From the NCBI GenBank assembly GCA_947561395.2, contig OX387184.1, forward strand, positions 12,938,205 to 13,002,204: DNA of 64,000 nt, in the 5' to 3' direction. This document shows, piece by piece, positions 32,339 through 46,868 of the stretch. The stretch is from Buxus sempervirens. Lineage: Eukaryota > Streptophyta > Magnoliopsida > Buxales > Buxaceae. Within the stretch, counting starts at the first letter, position 1; each line of letters begins with the position of its first letter. A program made the translations under genes and the position numbers. The notes beneath the pieces are model-generated. The model made no database searches. It was not told where the DNA came from and saw only the letters and a list, made by a program, of their open reading frames with translations.

Positions 32339-33010
32339 CTCTGATTCTCTAATGGCACGCTTTTACCTCAAGTTACAGAAACCCACGAACGAACGGAAGC
32401 AAAAGCCAATTCGATTCTTTATGAACCAAAACAACATGCAACGTTTAGGCGAACTTTGCAGAATTTCAGATAAGTCTTTGACCCTGTTCTTGGGATTTCA
32501 GGGGCTTGGGCTTAGTTTCTGACGACACAGGGTTCCCTTTCTGATGCTTACGCGTACAAACGGTCTCAGAATTAACAGAGAAGGCGGCTTTCTGTGATAA
32601 TTCAGAAAACCCAGATCTACAATCCAGAGGAATCACAAAAATCCAAAACCACATCAACGAATTACAGTTGTGGAAGTAATAGAAGCAACGAAAGAATAAA
32701 ACGGAAAAAGAAATCAAGCACCCATCAAAACTAATTCGAGAAAAGCATGAATCAACGACCAGTGAATAATAAACCGAATGCAACCCGACTCATAAAACAT
32801 GAACTTCGGCTGATTATAAGAAAGTAACAGAAGGAAACGAGAATCCGGTCTCATACCATTTTGAACGGCGATTCTTCTTCCTTCTATATCTTCTTCTATT
32901 TTAGGAAAATCTTGAAAATTATGTCAAAGATTAGAAAAATAGAAACAATCTGAGGGAAAAACAAAGAAAGAGAATCATTGGTTGGTATCCGTCACGAAGA
33001 ACAACCGGAA
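32339..33010 (-). promoter_or_regulatory. Probable 5' UTR intron and leader of the WEB gene
   Basis: On the minus strand, a leader with GAAGAAGATATAGAAGG ends at AAAATG/GTATGAGACC near 32,862, a good donor. The intron then runs to an acceptor just before the start codon at 32,338. CT-rich runs near 33,018-33,032 and GA-rich runs near 33,068-33,082 suit a plant core promoter. Inferred from splice consensus only. Confidence 0.45.
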
Positions 33011-33438
33011 TTCGCGTCCCTCTCTCTCTCTCTGAACCATCCTCAGGACTCGGTTTTGCGTAACTGCAAGAGAGAGAGAGACAAGGAGAGGCCTCTGGTC
33101 ATAATCGATTGGCGGAAACTTCGACGTTATATATATATTGTTTTGGTAGAAACTTCGACGTTATATTTGATTCGATGAAATTATTCTCACGTCTTCACTT
33201 GCTATCGGATCTGCCCCGACTCTGTCAACCATCCGGAAACTCCGACTCTTCCGCGTCCGTCCAAATTTGGTCTTGAGGCCTTGTGTTATTCCGGGTAATT
33301 TGGGCATGGCCACCTATGGTCAGACGTAATTCCAATTATTAGCATAAAATTGAAGAAGATGATGAAGAGCCTAAGCTAATGCGAGGAAGACGTTAAAAAA
33401 CATACATGAATGGAGTGTGTAAAACAAGATTTATAAAA

Positions 33439-33671
33439 ACATAAATTAACAGAAAATATGATATTTGATTAAAAGGATACTGAGGGTAAATTAAAAATTT
33501 TAGAGTGGGCAAAACTACATATGTCAAGTATATAGCAATTTTTTGCAAATTTACATAAATTAACAGAAAATATGATATTTGATTAAAAGGATAGTGAGGG
33601 TAAATTAAAAATTTTCGAGTGGGCAAAACTGTGTACACATGTCAAGTATATAGTAATTTTTTGTAATTTTA
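33439..33671 (+). repeat. 114-bp tandem duplication
   Basis: Units begin ACATAAATTAACAGAAAATA at 33,439 and again at 33,553. They differ at a handful of positions plus a 4-base insertion in the second. The repeated stretch includes GAGGGTAAATTAAAAATTTT and GAGTGGGCAAAACT. It encodes nothing evident. Confidence 0.85.
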
Positions 33672-34505
33672 CGGTGGGCAATGGCCCACACTTTATGTAG
33701 CTCCACTCTTAAAAAACTTTAAGAGCATTTTAAATAAAACAAAATGTCATGCTAAAATCTTTCTCTTGGCATTTTTAATAATAAAAGTATAATATGACAG
33801 CATAAAGCAAATAAGCCCATATTGACGTTGAAATGGTCTTCTTTGGTGGTTGTAACATGTAACTAGCCCTTTAGAAATCGATCATTTTCTTCTTCTTGGT
33901 ACTCATCACATTTATAGCCGTTTTTCCCATACAAAATCATGAAGATTTGACATTCGAAAGCAAAAAAAGTGCTTTGATAGGCATTTGGGCCCACGTTTTG
34001 GTCGGATCAATTCATATAATCGTTTGTACTTCTTTACATTACGTCGACTTAGATCAATGATCTCATGGGCCTGGGCCACATAAAATCTCGTAGAGTCATT
34101 AATATCTAATTGTTAAAGAGAATTAAAAGGTACATATGATCACATTCGATGTTCAACACACAACAGGATTTCCCTATATATGAAGCAGTTTTTATCCTAT
34201 TATTAAACTAATTAAGATTGAGATTAACTTGTTAGCCTAATTAATTATTAAGCTATTGCTTATTTAATGAGTTTAGTAATCCGCTCTTGCGGCCTTTGAG
34301 AACAGATTATTTAGAAGGTTCGGAGATGGTCAAAATAATGGATGAAATGGTGCTCGACTTCGTATTTTTTTGAAGTAATAAGAAACTTCTTGAGTGATTC
34401 TCAAGGGTTATATACAGTTCAACCATTGACTTGACCTTCTACTGTATAACTAAATATACTCGATCTTTCCTAGCACTTTCTTCCTTAATACCGACTTGAA
34501 ATCGG

Positions 34506-34629
34506 CTGGAGCCTCTTGTTGGAACATCTACTGGTCCAAAGGTAAGGGGAATTTACACATCTATGAATGATGCTGACGTGTACACCTTGCCCACCATTGG
34601 ACCAGCAGATATTCCAGCATAGGCTCCAG
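34506..34629. repeat. Foldback MITE, copy 2
   Basis: The left end CTGGAGCCTCTTGTTGGAACATCTACTGGTCCAA and its inverted right end (TTGGACCAGCAGATATTCCAGCATAGGCTCCAG) pair over about 35 bp. The same arms form copy 1 at 1,549-1,649. It ends nine bases before the solo LTR begins. Confidence 0.65.
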
Positions 34630-34638
34630 TTGATATGG

Positions 34639-35650
34639 TGTTCCCATCATTTCCGACTCGACTCGGAGACGTGTGGGTGTGCGGGCGTGCCAGCATCTGT
34701 GCCGATGCAAGGAGTTGGAAACTTTTGACCCCGGCGCCGATCACACGCAAAACCCGATGGGTTGCGATTCAGATACGACCCATCCGCCTGTGGATTTGCA
34801 GATTTCTGATCCGGCGATTGTTGAAAAGATTGTGGTTTGTCCTCCAAGGTTCTTCCCCCAATTTTATGGCAACATAGACGATGACCACATTGGTAGTGGC
34901 CGTTTGATGTAGAATCTGCAGAAATTAAGGGCCGTGTAGGGTGATGGCCGTTTCAATGATGGATGGTGATGAGAATCAATAAAAGGTAAAAAGAAAACCG
35001 ACAATATCTCGGTACCTGCTGCCTGTTTCCCTATAGCCGTGATCAGAATATAGAGAGAAGAGATCGGGGGCCGCCTTGAAGATTTATGGTTCCGGGGTGC
35101 ACATAGTGACTGCCCTTAGCCTTGGTTGAAGGAGTAAGCGAGATCGTACCTAGCTGTGATCGGAATAAGGCGTATCTTCTTAGCCTTGTCCAAGAAGAGT
35201 AAGGGGGGTTTCCATGTGTTGTTGCGACAGGAAGCAACAGAAGGATAGGCTACTTCACGCTATGAGGATAGCATGAGAGTAGGGTGGTCTGAGGAAACTG
35301 AATAGGGGGTTTAAGGAGACTGGAATAACTAAATGTAGTAGTATTGTGTGTTGATCGAGAGATCTCCTTCTCTTGCCTGCAGGTCCCTATTTATAAGCCG
35401 ATTTGCTTGATCAACAAGTCTCTCAACGACCCACTTTTAGGAAGTTAAACCCCACCTTGTACAAACACTCCATGTTTTTAGAAAGTGTGGGATCCCACTT
35501 CCCATGTTTTTTTGAGAGTCTTTATCTTGTGGACTTTTTCCCAACCTCATATGTAATGGTGGGTTTATTAACGGACCCCCCTTCCCTAATTTAGGGAGAC
35601 TTGTAGCCACATAAGACTATTTTACCGCCAAGTTATGGCGGGTGTAAACA
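34639..35650 (-). mobile_element. Solo LTR of an LTR retrotransposon
   Basis: A 1,012-bp fossil flanked by identical 5-bp duplications TATGG (34,634-34,638 and 35,651-35,655). It has TG...CA termini that are also short inverted repeats (TGTT...AACA). Read on the minus strand, it has a plausible U3 with TATA box (TTATAAATAGGG near 35,395), R and U5. No internal region or partner LTR is present, so recombination between LTRs probably removed the rest. The superfamily cannot be told. The exact flanking repeats suggest it is not among the oldest insertions here. Confidence 0.75.
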
Positions 35651-36514
35651 TATGGCCTCTTAAAAACCCCAAGCCTAGCGCTAAAATAAAAATCGAAGCC
35701 CTAGTGAGGCCCAATTTTTATAATTTTTTTTTGTAATTTTATTAACAAAATACTAGAAATATTTATGTATACCTATTTAAGAGTTTGTTATACTTATATA
35801 TCAATAAATTAATAATAAAAAAAAAGTACCACAAAAAGTTTAGTAATTTTAGAAGTTTGATATACTTATATATCAATAAATGAATCAAAAAAAAGTACAA
35901 AAAAATTAAAAAATGAATTAGTAATATGTCAAAATTAGTTTAGGATATTTATATAAACATGAAATTTGTTATTGGATACAAAACTGAATTGGACCTGTAC
36001 AAACCAGGCTTCAACCTCCCTAGCCCATTCTCGATCCTAAAATTTTGTGGTTTTAAAGATCACGCCAAATAAACCACCAAGCCTCAAGATTTGGGTTCAA
36101 GCTTGATTTAAATAGGGCCGAGCTTAGTAGGGCCATAGTTGTGGTAAACCGTTGCAGAACAATTCCAATAGAATGAATCAGGCTTCTGGTGATTATGATT
36201 TTGCCTTAAATATTAATATAATTTCATTCAGCTCCCATTTCTTCGTTTTAAGGGCTTTTTGAATATGGCCTTTTACAGTTTTTATTTAATAGTATTAGGT
36301 CATCTACAATGTAAATTGAGATAGTTTCTGGGGAGTGCTTACAAGTATAATAAACTCATCCATACATTCATATATACACATGCAGACCAAATTAGAGAAA
36401 CCCAATTACGAACTTTGTTAAATCCTTTTTTTCTTTTTAATGGTAATTGTTAAACCTGCATGAACAAGTCATGTGTCCGGAGTACTTTAATCGGTGCAAC
36501 TAAAGTCCATGCAC

Positions 36515-36680
36515 TAATCATAGGAGAGCGTTTCATCTTGTGCCACTTAGTAGTGCCAGCATGAAACACACGGATGGATGCTCATGTTAGGAGAGGGCTC
36601 CATACATCCAAACTCCATCGCAGCTGATGATTTCACGGAACCACCGGATTTTAATTCTAAAGGAAATGCTTTCTAATCGT
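36515..36680 (-). repeat. Dispersed repeat, copy 2
   Basis: The inverse of the stretch at about 5,650-5,810, sharing AATCCGGTGGTTC, GAGTTTGGATGTATGG and CCGTGTGTTTCATG. It has no coding content. It lies roughly 700-850 bp upstream of the VQ start codon. Confidence 0.5.
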
Positions 36681-37371
36681 AGGCAGCGGGTGCCGGGACG
36701 TGTACGGTCAATAAAGTTTTGAGGACACCGTCTTCTTCTTCTTCACACGGTGGGCATCTCTCCTGTAAACACCTGGTAAATTCAGAGCGTCATAAATAAA
36801 ACAAAAAAAATAAAATAAAAATCGTTCAAGAAAATACTTTATTTGTTGGAACGTCGTAGAAAACGAATATTTTGACTAGATTCACGTGGGTTTGAAATGA
36901 AATGATGATACAAGTAACAGCCTTATCATGCAAGGAAGCAAATGACATCGCCATCTTATCTAAAACAAGGCTAATAATAAAAATATAAGGTGTGAATCAT
37001 ACAGCATTACAGTTTACATAGATTGAGCTCTCGTTTTAACGACTCTTAAAGCGTCATTTTCCGGGGCCAGCGTCTTTTAAACGCACGCCATGTGCCCTTC
37101 TTTTGGGGTCACGTCCTCGTCCTTTCCCTCTTCGACCAAATCACCGCCAAGGTTCGTCGATGCCGGACCGGAGAGACACACAGACAGGAGCAGAGACAAC
37201 CTTTTTGACCTTTTATTGTCTCTGTTCCTCTTAAGACTACTCTTTTAACTTGATGCTCGGAGTAAGCAGAGATCTGTCCTACCTACCATCTCCCCTGGTT
37301 TTAGCTCAAACCTAATAATAAACCTCTTAAGATTGATTAGGGAGTCTTTAGAGAGAGAGAGTGGGAGAGAG

Positions 37372-38292
37372 ATGATGGATAAAAGCTGTCATTATTCTTC
37401 AGACTCAACCAACAACAGTAATAACTCTAGCAGCAACAGCAGGGATCAACAACACCTTAGACACCTCCATAGAATCTCCCATAAGATTTCTAAGCCCACC
37501 ATTAGAAGGCCTCCCTTTGAGCATCAGCAGCAGCAAGTGCAACAAGATCTGCAGCAGCAGCAGCAGCAGCATCAACCGCCGGTGTATAATATCAACAAGA
37601 GCGATTTCAGAGATGTGGTTCAGAAGCTCACTGGTTCTCCTGCTCACGACCGCTTCTCTACTCCTCCACCAGTGCATCCAACTAAACCCCAAAGCTCTCG
37701 CCTTCAGCGTATCCGCCCTCCTCCCCTCGCGCAAGTTAGCAGTCGCCCCTCACTTCCGCTAAACAACGCTCTCCTCCCTCCACCTTCCAATACCTCCACC
37801 ACCACTTCGGCTTCTGTAAACCCCACACACAGTATTAACGGCTTTGTCGTCAACAGCGGTAACAACGGCCGGTCGGTGTCTCCATTGTCGCCTCTACCAC
37901 CTTTGCCGGCTGTCCATGCGGCGGTGGAATCTCCGATCTCCGCTTACATGAGGTATCTTCAGGGCTCGATCTCAACCGGTGATTCCGATTCAAAGCGGGT
38001 CTCTGGCTTATCGCCGCTGGCGCCCCTGCTGTCGCCATGGTGGAACAGCCCTAGTTTATTGCAGCAGCAGCAGCAGGTTCTTCTTCCTTCGCCAAAGTCG
38101 ACGATGGCTCCGCCGCAGTTTCTGATGCCTTCGTCGCCGTTGGCATTCGGGAGACTTCCATCGCCACGGTCTTCGTTCCCGTTGCTTTCACCAAGTCTAC
38201 TGTTCCCTCCTTCAGGCGGTCAATTCGGGATTCCGCAGTTCCCTCTATCGCCGAGATTGCCTGTTCCGAGCCCGAGGTGGCCAGATCTTTGA
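37372..38292 (+). CDS. VQ-motif protein, HAIKU1-like
   Basis: A 306-residue intronless gene. VQ proteins bind WRKY transcription factors in the nucleus; HAIKU1 acts with a WRKY partner in endosperm growth and seed size. The VQ core FRDVVQKLTG lies at residues 79-88, preceded by VYNINKSD and followed by GSPAHDRFS and LQRIRPPPL, an order I recall from HAIKU1. A conserved SPISAYMRYLQ block follows near residue 187. The rest is low-complexity Ser, Pro and Gln (glutamine runs near 51-67 and 230), typical of the family. Two ATGs in tandem (37,372 and 37,375) make the start ambiguous by one residue. Orthology is inferred from motifs only. Confidence 0.88.
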   Translation: MMDKSCHYSSDSTNNSNNSSSNSRDQQHLRHLHRISHKISKPTIRRPPFEHQQQQVQQDLQQQQQQHQPPVYNINKSDFRDVVQKLTGSPAHDRFSTPPPVHPTKPQSSRLQRIRPPPLAQVSSRPSLPLNNALLPPPSNTSTTTSASVNPTHSINGFVVNSGNNGRSVSPLSPLPPLPAVHAAVESPISAYMRYLQGSISTGDSDSKRVSGLSPLAPLLSPWWNSPSLLQQQQQVLLPSPKSTMAPPQFLMPSSPLAFGRLPSPRSSFPLLSPSLLFPPSGGQFGIPQFPLSPRLPVPSPRWPDL

Positions 38293-41200
38293 GGTGTTCC
38301 CAATTCGCAGCTTCTCGTGGAGAAGGTAGGCGGTCTTTCTTCACTGGACTGCATTTCATGCTGGGGTTTCTACGCTATTTTGTACAATTTCTTCCATATT
38401 TTCTTTTCCTGCCTTTTGTTACCGTATACAGTCTGGGGATTTATTGAAATCGCGGGTTTCTATAAGCTACTAGTTTTTACACCATTTGAATGTTAGGTCA
38501 AACCAGCGTTTACTCTGTAAATCCATACTAAACTCAGAAGAAATGAAAATTGTGTACACTGGTTACTCTTCTTTTTAGTTTTGGACAGAGATTTAAATGT
38601 GTTGAATCCAGTTGGATATTGTGATTCATTTTTCAAATTCTTACCTGGATTGATAATTGGTTTCAACACAGATACAATTTATGAAAGATCTAGTACATTC
38701 TCTTTGATCAATTTAAGTTGTTGAATTATTGGTTTGACCAAGTACTTTAAGCTTAAAATCTAAACTTTGTGTTAGATTAGACCAAATGATCTGATTAAAT
38801 CTTGAAGACTTTTGTTGTATTTTTTATCTGCATCAAACATCTATGCTGCTTCTTCATTTTTTTCTTTTTTTATTCTTTCAACTAATATGTGTATCCCATT
38901 TTGTCAATCTATCTGATTCAAATTTCCTTTCATATGGTAGCAATTGATTTTCAGTTTTTGTTTGTTGAAAGATTTTGTTTCTGGATTATGCGTGTTCTTT
39001 CTCATCTCATGTGAAAATTAAATATTCGTGCAGTTAATCTTGCTTTATTAGGAATGATAGGTTCGGACCACGAAATTTGTCTAATTTTTGTCACCATAAG
39101 AATGTCTATTTTGTGTTGCTACTAGGTTGAATTTATAGTGTGACATGCATCTTAATCTGGGACTTGAACAAAACAGAGCATTATTTTAAATATAGTCCTC
39201 TGTTTGGGAATTGAAATGTGGATCAAAAGACTTAATGAATGTTGTGGTGATTGGATCCTCACCAAGTTCATGGTTGATCAATGTCAGCCTTATCTAATAC
39301 TGTAATTCATTTGGGAAATTTTATTTTTCTTCCTGGCATATGGATTGTCCTATGATCAGCCTACTTATCAAGGAGTAGAGTGTTATGTTGGGTAGCAACC
39401 TTAACATAAGAGTTGAATTCATGTAAAGAAGTTTCAAATCTCAACAAATTAGGATGAGCCTGTTCCAAGTTAATTCAGGGGAGATTGAAGAAGGGATAAC
39501 TGAAGCTAAGTTGGATCCAGTGAATTTGATAATACAAGTAGTGGTAGGAAATATAAGTGGTGCATGGGACTCATGCTCTGACAGATTGAAAGGAGTTTAT
39601 CCATTAAATTGTTGCCATTTTATACCAAATCTTTGGGGAAATACATATGTGAGCTTTCATTCATGAGAGACAAAACTTCATGCTGTTCTGAGAACAGGGT
39701 GAGTTATTGGAATTGATAAAGGTGTATGTGCATGTTAGGTTTTGTTTTGAATTATTTGGGTTTCAGAAGCCGTATTCTTTCTGTAATGTCTCCCTGATCA
39801 CAGTTATCGAATTATAAAGGATGTTGAAGATTATTATGGACCGCTTACAATCAAATTATAGTTTTTTGAATCATAATTTGTATGGTTCATGATAATTTTA
39901 GTCGAAGTACGGGTTGGGTTTATATTTTAGGATTTTTTTAGAGAGAGAGTCTTATATTGAAAAATGATTAACTATGTTTCCTTTTTGTACATTCAATAAT
40001 TTTAGAGTTCACATTCCATACAGAAGGATCAACCATGAAACGGAAGGTACGGTTTTGTTGTTTCCCTTAAAAGCAAGGGTAATCTTCCGTATTTTAGTGT
40101 TAGAATCGAATCATTGAAATGATAAATATTGTATGAATAAACGTTAGACCATAAGATAAGTCATGATATTCAAACATGAACCAATATGTTTTCACTGACT
40201 TTAATCAAACTGGGGTCAAATGGAATCAAATCGTAAGATTCGTTAATGACTCATAAGATTGTTAAGATAGAATTCTTAATCAAACTAGGAGCTGTTCTAT
40301 GCTTCCAAATGAGAATATCTTTTTTGAAACTCTATGAAAAGTTCTCTACAGCAAGGATTTTAAAAAACCTGAAAAAAAGAATAAAACAAAATGACGATAC
40401 AGGGTTCTCTCCTTGAAGATTAAGGAAGTATTTGTTCTTATAATGGAGAATACGGTTGTGTTTAGAGTGGGATGTCGGGGTTGAGAGTACAGTTCTGTTT
40501 GCCAGAATGTTTTTGTGAGGGAGCTTTTGAATATCCATGTGATGGTACTTTTGAATGGTAGTCTGGTTTTTCTTTCTAGTTTTGGCTTTGATTAATGGTG
40601 TTCTCTTCTGGTTTTAGCGAGTATCTTTGTTACTGTAATCTCCAGATCCTTTCATTATGACTCTCTTTTCTTTTACGATAGATTAGCAGCATTAGCTTTG
40701 TGCTTTAAACGACAACAGATACGGTCCCATTAGTTGTTCCACAAGTGGGAGAATATGATCTTAATGCCCGGTACGTTAATGGACTTTTTCTTCATTGACT
40801 AATTTCAATGAAGAAGAAAAATATTATTTTTTCTCAGATTAGCCGTTGAACAAACTTTTTTAATTTTTAATTAATATAAAACTATATTTTGTTATTACTA
40901 TTATTATATCAGCTGTTAAAATCGTTTAGAACCTGTTTAAATAATATTAATATATTTTATAACTACTGAGAAATATCATTAGACCAGAAAAAAAAAATTA
41001 TGGATACAAGTACTGATAACAATGCCCTGGCCTAATTCATGGGGTTGTTTATAAATTTAATAATTTAAACATCTTTATCCCAACAATGTTAACTATTAGT
41101 AACCTATAGCGGTCTATGATATTTTATTCAATGCGTCGATATGGTCTATGAAAATGGCAATGAGACTTTAATCTGGAGAACATGGACACAGACTTCAAAC

Positions 41201-43607
41201 TTCACAGCTTAGCAAATCTACATCATCCTAGAGAGGTTTAAGTACATACGGCAATGTCATAGAAAGTCTCTTGCCGTTAGGATTAGGACTGGTAGTTGCG
41301 TTCCAGCTGTTTGATGAAATGGGAGAGAAAGGTAGACAGCGTAGAGTTGAAGACAAGCTAACAAGTATAATGAACGGGGAATCTCCAAACGTCCCAGTCG
41401 AAGACAGCCATGGCCCGAATACTAAAGCACCAGCCTATACGGCACAGAGGCCAGCCTGTGGTCTTCCTCCTGCGTTCAGACAAGCAGGACCCCACTCCCT
41501 CTGGTAACAGTACATGAAGCTCGAGATGTGTAACACGAAATACAGCTAGACCTCCTTCTTTAATCCGTTCTGACGTTTACAAAAGCCCTCTCAGCGATCA
41601 ATTGTCTGCATTGAGTCATCCAATTAAACAGTATACATATGGACTCACAACATTCATAGCCTTCACCATTGCAAAATCCAAATATACCATATAAAAATGC
41701 CTATCTTTTTTTAACTTAGAAGAGTGTTTCTTTTACAATGATCAAATGAAATGGTCAGAACAATCCTCCTCCCATAAGAAACAATCATAAGTATTTATGT
41801 TGCTCCAACGCCAAAATCAGCATTACAGTCTTCTTTAGTTGTTCATCTAGAGAATTACATAATTCAACTCAAAACCAAGTGCTTTCACATGCACTGTAAA
41901 TAATATATCCTCTATACCAACTTTGACAACAATAAGAAAGGTAACGCAGGGTACTATGTACGTTTGATGCTCGTTTTAGAGACTGCATGCACATTGGCCA
42001 GGAAACATTTAGATCTGTTCAATAATTTGTTGGGTTATGCTTGTTTTATGGGACTGCACATGACCAGGAATCACATGGCTAAACATGGGAAACTCTTGGC
42101 AACAAATTCTCAAACAGAAAGGAATGATTCAAGTAAAAGCTCAAACTCTAATCGGGTCAATTGCCCGGAACACAGTAAATGCCGTTACCGCAGGTTCACA
42201 CGGAGTAACTAACATAAATCATTACAATTATCTCACGCAGGCAGTCAAATTTTGACCAGTTAACTTGGACCATCCACGAAAGTTCAAATTGAATACTCCT
42301 TCAATGTCTCGATGACTATTGGTCCCAAATGACAAAAGTATTCCAAAATGACTTTTGGAGACTCTCTTTAAGACTTATTCAAGATATATACGAACAGTCT
42401 TCAAAACTTATTCAATAAGTATATATGAAAAGTTGTTCTCACTTCTCTGGGACCCAGGAGAAGCTGGAGCTGGGAAACTTTCAAGAGGGCATGGGGTGCG
42501 GATCAGGGATTTTCATAGCAAAGATAGGGTAGCGCGAAACTCTGGACTCTTCGCTAGGATTTGATTTAGGCGTGGGAATGAGGAATAATACGGCCATGGG
42601 CTAATGAAAACATAACACCAACCTTCTCCAACAGAAACTAAAAATTAAAGGACTTCAGCAACCACTGACTCGTACCTCAACTAGGGGTGGCAACAGGTCG
42701 AATACGGTATGGATCTGCTCGGATCCGAATCCGAACCGAAAATAAAAATCCGATATCCGAATTCGATCTGAAATCCGACGGATCTTTTATATCTAAATTC
42801 GAATTCGAAATTCAATGAATATTCGAAATCCGAATTCGATCTGATATCCGATCCTAAATCCGAATTCGAGACCGAAATCCAAATTCAATCAAAAATCCGA
42901 ATTTGAGCTTGTAAAAATCCGAATTTGAGCCTGTTTGAACCATGGTTTAATCTATTTAACTTATGATTGAACCATGGTTTGGGCTAAGTTTATATATACT
43001 GTAAGTATATTTTCAGTTCGGATCGAATACATGTATATCCGAATTCGGATCTGAATTTTTCGGATCCGAAATTCTAGATCTGTATCCGAACCACGGATCT
43101 AAATCCTATATCCGAATTCGGTAATTTTGGATCGGATTCGGATATATATCCAACCCATTGCCAGCCCTAATCTCAACAAAAGGATTAGCATGATGGTAAA
43201 ATCAAAGATGTCATTATAAAAATTATAAATAAGAAAAATGCCAAATGATGGATGCATGACAAACAAAATTTCAGGGGTGTATATATTGCCAAATCGTGTA
43301 AAAGAACATGATTTCAGTGCATCGATTAATTGTAATTAGAAAAAAAATGAAATTCTAAAGATAACTACAGAAAGTGAGTTTTGAATGCTCAATGCAAACA
43401 TATAATTGCAGATTCTTCCCCAGAGAAGACTGTAAGAGTTGCACAAATATTTAAAAAAGAAAAAACTAACAAAACTTGGTAAATCCAAGGTTTGTATAAA
43501 TCGAGGTTCTTAAAAACTCATAAAAGCTTATAAATAGACACCAAGCACCTTCTCCCATTAAAAACAAATTATGGAGAAGCAACAACATAATCTAGAAAAT
43601 GGAGGTT
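38293..43607. other. Spacer between the VQ and 14-3-3 genes
   Basis: The first few hundred bases are probably VQ 3' UTR. Apart from a hAT-type MITE at 42,682-43,169, I see no gene or structured element. Short frames such as 41,271-41,507 and 41,964-42,212 have no recognisable domain or splice context. Confidence 0.5.
42682..43169. mobile_element. hAT-type MITE with 8-bp TSD
   Basis: The flanking 8-mers ACCTCAAC (42,674-42,681) and ATCTCAAC (43,170-43,177) match at 7 of 8. The ends are TAGGGGTGGCAAC and ATTGCCAGCCCTA. The interior is built from CGGATCCGAATCCGAA/TCCGAATTCGGAT words in opposite orientation. 488 bp, non-coding, dependent on an outside transposase. Confidence 0.8.
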
Positions 43608-45532
<1,925 letters not shown>

Positions 45533-46513
45533 TGACGGATCTCTCTGTCTCTCTCTCTGAGCTTCTTCGATTTGAAATCTTGAGCGAGAAAAGGGCAGAA
45601 GTGAAATAACCGGAGAAAAAGAAAGAAGAAATTATGCGGAGCTTAAAAACAAGAGAGAGAAAGACAGAGGTTTTTTATTTTTTTATTTTATGGCGTTAAT
45701 TTTTGTGCTTATTTTGTTTTTACTATTTTGGGCCGTTGACGGAGAAAGCTGGGGCGACGGGCAGCTGTATCGCATCCGTCGTTTCATCCGTACTTTAGTT
45801 TTCCGTATTTTGTTTGTTGAGGCCGCGTTTTTCCCGGTGAGACTCGCCATGGTTGGAAGTTGGAACCCTGGTGAGACGTTTTCCAGACGTCGTAATGATC
45901 AATGCCTTGGATGGGAGAGATTTTACGCGGAATTTTAGCAGTTTGAAATCGTCTCCCGCCCTCAATTTCAGTTGATTCAGATCATGACACATGGAGCATC
46001 CAACCGTTGCAGCTTTTTTGCTTTTAAAAATATAAAATTTAATTTTGTTAAAAAAAATCTGATAGAAATATGCTCCATGTGATAGTATCTTACTTAAGCT
46101 ACATGTATCGCAGCAATAATTGACGGCAGATGGTACCTTTTCATTATAAAGACCAGCATGATTCATGTGTAATACTGCACATTGTAGGAGGGAGTAGTTG
46201 CTTAATTGATTTTTTGGTTTCAAAAGTTATGTGGTAGTTTTGACAATTCTATCCTTCATTAATGAATTTTGGCAATGTTGTCTAAGAACAAGCGTGGAAA
46301 GTTGCATATGATGCTTAGCACGATTTCCCAAGAGACGCCTCGCGTTATATATGGTATAGATATAGATGTATCATTCATCAAGATTAAGTGGTGCAAGCTC
46401 AAGGGAAATGCCCCACATGGATAATGACGTCCAATATCCAATGGAGCATGTCACCCATGCTTTTAGATCTAGATGCTTTTCAAGTTGAATGCAATAGACA
46501 CAAGTAGCCAAGT

Positions 46514-46857
46514 AGGGATGCCAATGGGTAGGCTATATGGGTGACTCGCCATTCCCCTAATGGTTAGGGTTTGATATGAGATGTCCTAGGTTAAGTGCGG
46601 GTTAGGGTTTACCTCAACCCGTCCCAGCCCTATCCTTAATTCATTTAAATATTAATTCTAATATTTATTACATATAAAAAATTATTTTATATTTTACAAA
46701 TAAGTATAGTGTTAATTTATATATATTATTTTTAAAATTATTTTTTGTATTTTATGGTATGTCGAATCAACCCAAACCTTCCTGTTACCAACCAGATAGG
46801 ATGGAGTAGGGTTTGTGAAAACCCATCCTCAAAGTGCCCCATTGCCACCTTGAGACT
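46514..46857. mobile_element. Non-autonomous hAT-like element, TAATGGTTAGGG family
   Basis: It starts TAGGGATGCCAATGGG and ends near CCCCATTGCCACCTTGA. It shares CCCCTAATGGTTAGGGTTTG with the partial copy at 23,430-23,780. The core is AT-rich. No clear target duplication. Confidence 0.5.
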
Positions 46858-46868
46858 TATGATTAGAG

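Larger units (their letters stand above)
33011..37371. other. Spacer between the WEB and VQ genes
   Basis: It contains a 114-bp tandem duplication (33,439-33,671), a MITE (34,506-34,629), a solo LTR (34,639-35,650), an AT-rich stretch with diverged 70-bp direct repeats (about 35,780-35,890) and a dispersed repeat (36,515-36,680). From about 36,700 on it is probably the VQ promoter and leader. No other gene is seen. Confidence 0.55.

Noticed and set aside
41271-42212. Two frames of about 80 codons in the VQ to 14-3-3 spacer
   Set aside because: No domain, no splice context, no codon bias unlike the surroundings.
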